Below are positions 37,284-40,700 of a DNA stretch of 40,700 nt, piece by piece. The position numbers and the translations under genes are program-made. Position 1 is the stretch's first letter; every line of letters begins with the position of its first letter. Source of the stretch: Acetobacteraceae bacterium (GTDB taxonomy: Bacteria; Pseudomonadota; Alphaproteobacteria; Acetobacterales; Acetobacteraceae); assembly GCA_003137135.1 (NCBI GenBank), contig PLFB01000129.1, forward strand, positions 43,707-84,406. The letters are read 5' to 3'. The notes below the pieces were generated by a model. The model ran no database searches, was not told the DNA's origin, and saw nothing but the letters and a program-made list of their open reading frames with translations.

Positions 37284-38305
37284 CACCCATCCCCACCCGC
37301 ACGATGGCCGAACTTAACCGCTGGCACGTAACCTACACCGAGGCCGCGCTGGAGCCGGATCTGCCGATCATCGACTCCCACCACCACATGTGGGACCGCC
37401 CGCCGGAGCGCTACGCCCTGGACGAACTGCTCACCGAGTTTGTCTCCGGCCACAACATCCGCGCCAGCGTCTTCGTGGAATGCACGGCTATGTTCCGCGC
37501 CGACGGGCCGGAAGCGCTGAAACCCATCGGCGAGACCGAATATGTCAACGGCGTCGCCGCCGCCAGCGCCAGCGGCATTTACGGCCCGTCGCGCCTCTGC
37601 GCCGGCATCGTTAGCTATGCCGATCTCACCGCCGGCGAAGCAGTCCGCCCCCTCCTGGAAGCCCATACTCGCGCCAGCCCCCGTTTCCGCGGCATTCGCC
37701 AGCAGGCCCAGCATGACCCCGTACTCGGCAGTATGGCCCGCCGCCGCCCGCCGCCTGGCCTGCTGAAAAACCCCGAATTCCGCGCCGGCTTCGCGGCCTT
37801 GGCCCCGCTCGGCCTGAGTTTCGACGCCTATCTCTATTTCACCCAGCTGGACGAGCTTCATGACCTGGCAAAAACCTTCCCGGACACGACGATCATCCTG
37901 AACCACGCCGGCACGCCCCTCGGCATCGGCCCCTATGAAGGCCACCGGCAAAATGTCTTCAAAACCTGGTCCGAAAGCCTGCGCCGCCTGGCCGGGTGCC
38001 GCAATGTCTCGCTGAAAATCGGCGGCCTCGGCATGACCCTCTGCGGCTTCGGCCTGCATGAACGGGAGATGCCACCAAGCTCCGATGACCTGGCCGAGCT
38101 CTGGCGCCCCTATGTCGAGGTCTGCATCGACGCCTTCGGCGCCACCCGTTGCATGTTCGAAAGCAATTTCCCCGTGGACAAGCAATCCTGCGGCTATCCC
38201 GTCCTCTGGAACGCCTTCAAGAAATTATCCGCCACAAGATCTGCTGAGGAGCGTACGGATCTGTTCAGCGGCACTGCGCGGCGCGTCTACCGGCTTGACC
38301 TCTAA
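37280..38305 (+). CDS. Amidohydrolase family (amidohydrolase_2) TIM-barrel protein
   Basis: IIDSHHHMWDRPPERYALDELL, IILNHAGTP, CMFESNFPVDK. ATG overlaps ECH stop (ATGA). Confidence 0.9.
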   Translation: MTPIPTRTMAELNRWHVTYTEAALEPDLPIIDSHHHMWDRPPERYALDELLTEFVSGHNIRASVFVECTAMFRADGPEALKPIGETEYVNGVAAASASGIYGPSRLCAGIVSYADLTAGEAVRPLLEAHTRASPRFRGIRQQAQHDPVLGSMARRRPPPGLLKNPEFRAGFAALAPLGLSFDAYLYFTQLDELHDLAKTFPDTTIILNHAGTPLGIGPYEGHRQNVFKTWSESLRRLAGCRNVSLKIGGLGMTLCGFGLHEREMPPSSDDLAELWRPYVEVCIDAFGATRCMFESNFPVDKQSCGYPVLWNAFKKLSATRSAEERTDLFSGTARRVYRLDL

Positions 38306-39108
38306 AACAACGCAATCGGCCTAATCGGCGACCCCGTGCCCCCCTGTATCCGCAACGGCAGCGCGCAGAACATGAATTCATACACGCCCTCTTTCGCCAA
38401 CTCATCCAGCCGCAGATTTTCGATAATGTTGATCCCCCGCCGCACCATCAACTCCACATGCGCCGGCATATCCGAAGGCCGCCGGTCATAAGCGAACGTG
38501 TCGGACCCGGTCACGCGAATGCCCTGCTCGCCGAGCCACACCGCCGCCTCCCGCACCGGCCCCGGCCCGCCATCGAACACCCCGACATAGCGCCGATGAT
38601 CGCCCCAATAACGCTCCCAGCCGGAGCGTATCAGCACCGCGTCGCCGGCGCGGATTTCCACGGCTTCGCGCCGCGCCGTCTCCGCCAGTTCCTCGCTCGA
38701 AATGCCGTGGGCCGGCGGCAGGCTTTCACCGCCGTGCAGCAGCGTCACATCCAGCAACACACCCCGGCAGAAAATCGGCGCAACCGTCTCAATCCCGTGC
38801 TCACGATACCCATCCCGCCGATCCGCCACCGCTTCCGCCTGCCGTTCCGGAAACACCACGCCGCAGCACGCGATATGGTTCAGCGCATCGATATGCGTGC
38901 CGTTATGGCTGCCCATCGTGAACATATCGCTGGACGCCGAAACATCCGACCCGCCAAGCCGCGAATCGCCATGCAGCTTCGTCAACCGGAACATGAAAGG
39001 CGGATGATTCGGACTATACGGCATGTCCTCATTCATCACATGCCCCAGTTCAACAATCCTCCCGGCCGAGACGATGCCACGAAAATCCTCAAGCCAAGCC
39101 GTCGCCAT
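38302..39108 (-). CDS. Cyclase family protein (kynurenine-formamidase-like metal hydrolase)
   Basis: Metal-binding MGSHNGTHIDALNHIAC (HxGTHxDxxxH), RIVELGHVMNEDMPYSPNHPPF. Confidence 0.92.
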   Translation of the reverse strand: MATAWLEDFRGIVSAGRIVELGHVMNEDMPYSPNHPPFMFRLTKLHGDSRLGGSDVSASSDMFTMGSHNGTHIDALNHIACCGVVFPERQAEAVADRRDGYREHGIETVAPIFCRGVLLDVTLLHGGESLPPAHGISSEELAETARREAVEIRAGDAVLIRSGWERYWGDHRRYVGVFDGGPGPVREAAVWLGEQGIRVTGSDTFAYDRRPSDMPAHVELMVRRGINIIENLRLDELAKEGVYEFMFCALPLRIQGGTGSPIRPIALF

Positions 39109-39257
39109 TCTTGCTCACCAAAAATCCGAAGGTGACATTAACGCATTCGCGGGCGGAAGGTCCGGCACGATAATTTTGCCGGGTCGTGATGAAGATTGCA
39201 CATGCACGTTCCAAATCTTGCAAGCCCGCAGAGCGTAATTCTGGTTGACGCCTTATT

Positions 39258-39289
39258 TGTAATGCTATACGGAGCCCATAACGAAATGC
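39258..39289. promoter_or_regulatory. Second copy of the 12-bp-phased repeat element, upstream of the CoA-ligase operon
   Basis: TGTAATGCtataCGGAGCCCataaCGAAATGC; 26 of 32 positions identical to 14543-14574 by hand alignment. Confidence 0.65.
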
Positions 39290-39368
39290 AGATCACCTTC
39301 GCCGCCGAGACGAGGGATTCGGGCGCGAATACAGACTAACTCTGACGACATGTTATGGAAACCCCTCG

Positions 39369-40514
39369 ATGATGCTGCTGGAACATCACGCCAAGGAACT
39401 GCTCGCGCAAGCCGGCGTCCCGGTACCCGAAGGCATTCTCGTCACTGACTCCAAAGCCGCGCATTTCGCTTTTCCCTGCATAGCGAAGGCGCAGGTGCCG
39501 GTCGGCGGCCGCGGCAAGGCGGGCGGCATTCTGAAAATCAACACAGTGGCAGACGCCCAGCCCATCATCGAGCGGATCCTCGGCCTCACCATCCGCCACC
39601 ACCCGGTCCGCGCCTGCCGGCTTGAAGCGCTGGTGGACGAAGCCGCGGAGGCCTATTTCAGCCTGGCCTTCGATGCCGATACCGGCACAATCAGAGTTTT
39701 GATGGCGGCGGAGGGCGGCGTGGACATCGAATCGCCGGAAATGCGCGCCAAACTTCTGCAAGTTTCAGCACCCCCCGCCGAAGACTCCGCGCAAGCGGCG
39801 GTTGAAACCTTGCTCCCGTCTTTGCCACCAGCGATGCGCGCCGCCATGCGCGAAGCGGCAGTGCGGTTGATTCCATTGTTTTTCGCCCGCGAAGCCGTCC
39901 TCATCGAAATCAATCCCCTTTTCATCCTGGCCGATGGCGGCTGGATCGCCGGCGACGCGAAAATCATCACCGATGACAATGCCTTGCCGCGCCAGCCCGA
40001 ACTGCGCGCGCTGATCGAGCACTATCCAACACTCTACCCCGAAGCCGCGCTGAAACTCGCCCAAGGGTTCGACTTTGTGCGGCTCGATCCGGAAGGCGAT
40101 ATCGGCCTCGTCACCACCGGTGCCGGCCTCAGCATGCAGCTCGTCGATGAAATCATCCAGCGCGGCCATCGGCCTTTCAATTTTTGCGACATCCGCACCG
40201 GCGGCTTCAAGGGCGATCCCTCACGCCTGATCCAGGTTCTCAAATGGGTCGCCTCCGGCCCGAAAGTCCGCTCGATTCTGATGAATTTTTTTGCCGGCAA
40301 CACCGATCTCGCCGAACTCGTGCCGCTGATTCTGCAGGCGCTCGAAGCCGTCCCGCAATTGCGCCAGCCAATCACCCTGCGCATGACCGGAAACGGGCTG
40401 GACGCCGCGCGAAAAATTCTCGCCGCATCCGGCAACCCAATTCATGTCGAAACCGATCTGGAATGCGCCGTCGATCGCGCGCTCGCGGATGCGAAGGAAT
40501 CGCAAAATGGCTGA
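39369..40514 (+). CDS. Succinyl-CoA synthetase beta-subunit-like ATP-grasp protein (ADP-forming acyl-CoA ligase)
   Basis: LLEHHAKELLAQAGVPVPEGILV, GGRGKAGGI, LIEINPLFILADGGWIAGDAKI, DIRTGGFKGD. Confidence 0.9.
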   Translation: MMLLEHHAKELLAQAGVPVPEGILVTDSKAAHFAFPCIAKAQVPVGGRGKAGGILKINTVADAQPIIERILGLTIRHHPVRACRLEALVDEAAEAYFSLAFDADTGTIRVLMAAEGGVDIESPEMRAKLLQVSAPPAEDSAQAAVETLLPSLPPAMRAAMREAAVRLIPLFFAREAVLIEINPLFILADGGWIAGDAKIITDDNALPRQPELRALIEHYPTLYPEAALKLAQGFDFVRLDPEGDIGLVTTGAGLSMQLVDEIIQRGHRPFNFCDIRTGGFKGDPSRLIQVLKWVASGPKVRSILMNFFAGNTDLAELVPLILQALEAVPQLRQPITLRMTGNGLDAARKILAASGNPIHVETDLECAVDRALADAKESQNG

Positions 40515-40700
40515 TGCTTTCCTCGCACATGACATTCCGGTGCTCGTCCAGGGCGCCACCGGCCGTTCCGGCCGCAGCCAGACCGCGCAGATGGTGGCCT
40601 ACGGCACCAACATCGTCGCCGGCGTCTCCCGCCGCGACGACCCGGAAGTAAAAATCCCCCTGTTCAAAACCTGCGCCGAGGCGGTGCGCGAAACCGGCGC
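40507..40700 (+). CDS. Succinyl-CoA synthetase alpha-subunit-like protein, N-terminal part (truncated by window end)
   Basis: ATG at 40507 overlaps the beta gene; MADAFLAHDIPVLVQGATGRSGRSQTAQMVAYGTNIVAGVSRR matches the CoA-binding domain pattern. Confidence 0.88.
   Translation, partial: MADAFLAHDIPVLVQGATGRSGRSQTAQMVAYGTNIVAGVSRRDDPEVKIPLFKTCAEAVRETG

Overview
This 40.7 kb, GC-rich window, probably from an alphaproteobacterium (weak inference), is almost entirely a catabolic gene island. I found no rRNA, tRNA, CRISPR array, transposase or phage gene. The coding content is a partial ALDH, seven SDRs, two LysR regulators, a PhyH-type dioxygenase, a DHA2-type MFS transporter, two P450s (each overlapping a downstream SDR), a 2Fe-2S ferredoxin, two crotonases, three luciferase-like (LLM) flavin monooxygenases, a BVMO-like flavoprotein, an ABM-domain protein and two alpha/beta hydrolases. 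It also holds a four-gene envelope block (Ycf48-like, RND/MMPL, DUF1302, DUF1329), an MDR oxidoreductase, a Zn-ADH, an ALDH, a beta-HAD dehydrogenase, tandem epoxide hydrolases, an amidohydrolase, a cyclase-family hydrolase and a succinyl-CoA-ligase-like pair (alpha subunit truncated by the window end). The set suggests oxidation of a cyclic hydrophobic substrate such as a terpenoid or alicycle; the substrate cannot be read from sequence. The observations most worth follow-up are: (i) both P450s lack the canonical I-helix acid, and one also lacks the alcohol; (ii) the BVMO-like protein has Gln in place of the fingerprint His; (iii) a 32-bp element of 12-bp-phased repeats lies upstream of two distant operons; (iv) the four-gene envelope block; (v) three perfect hairpins stacked between convergent genes.
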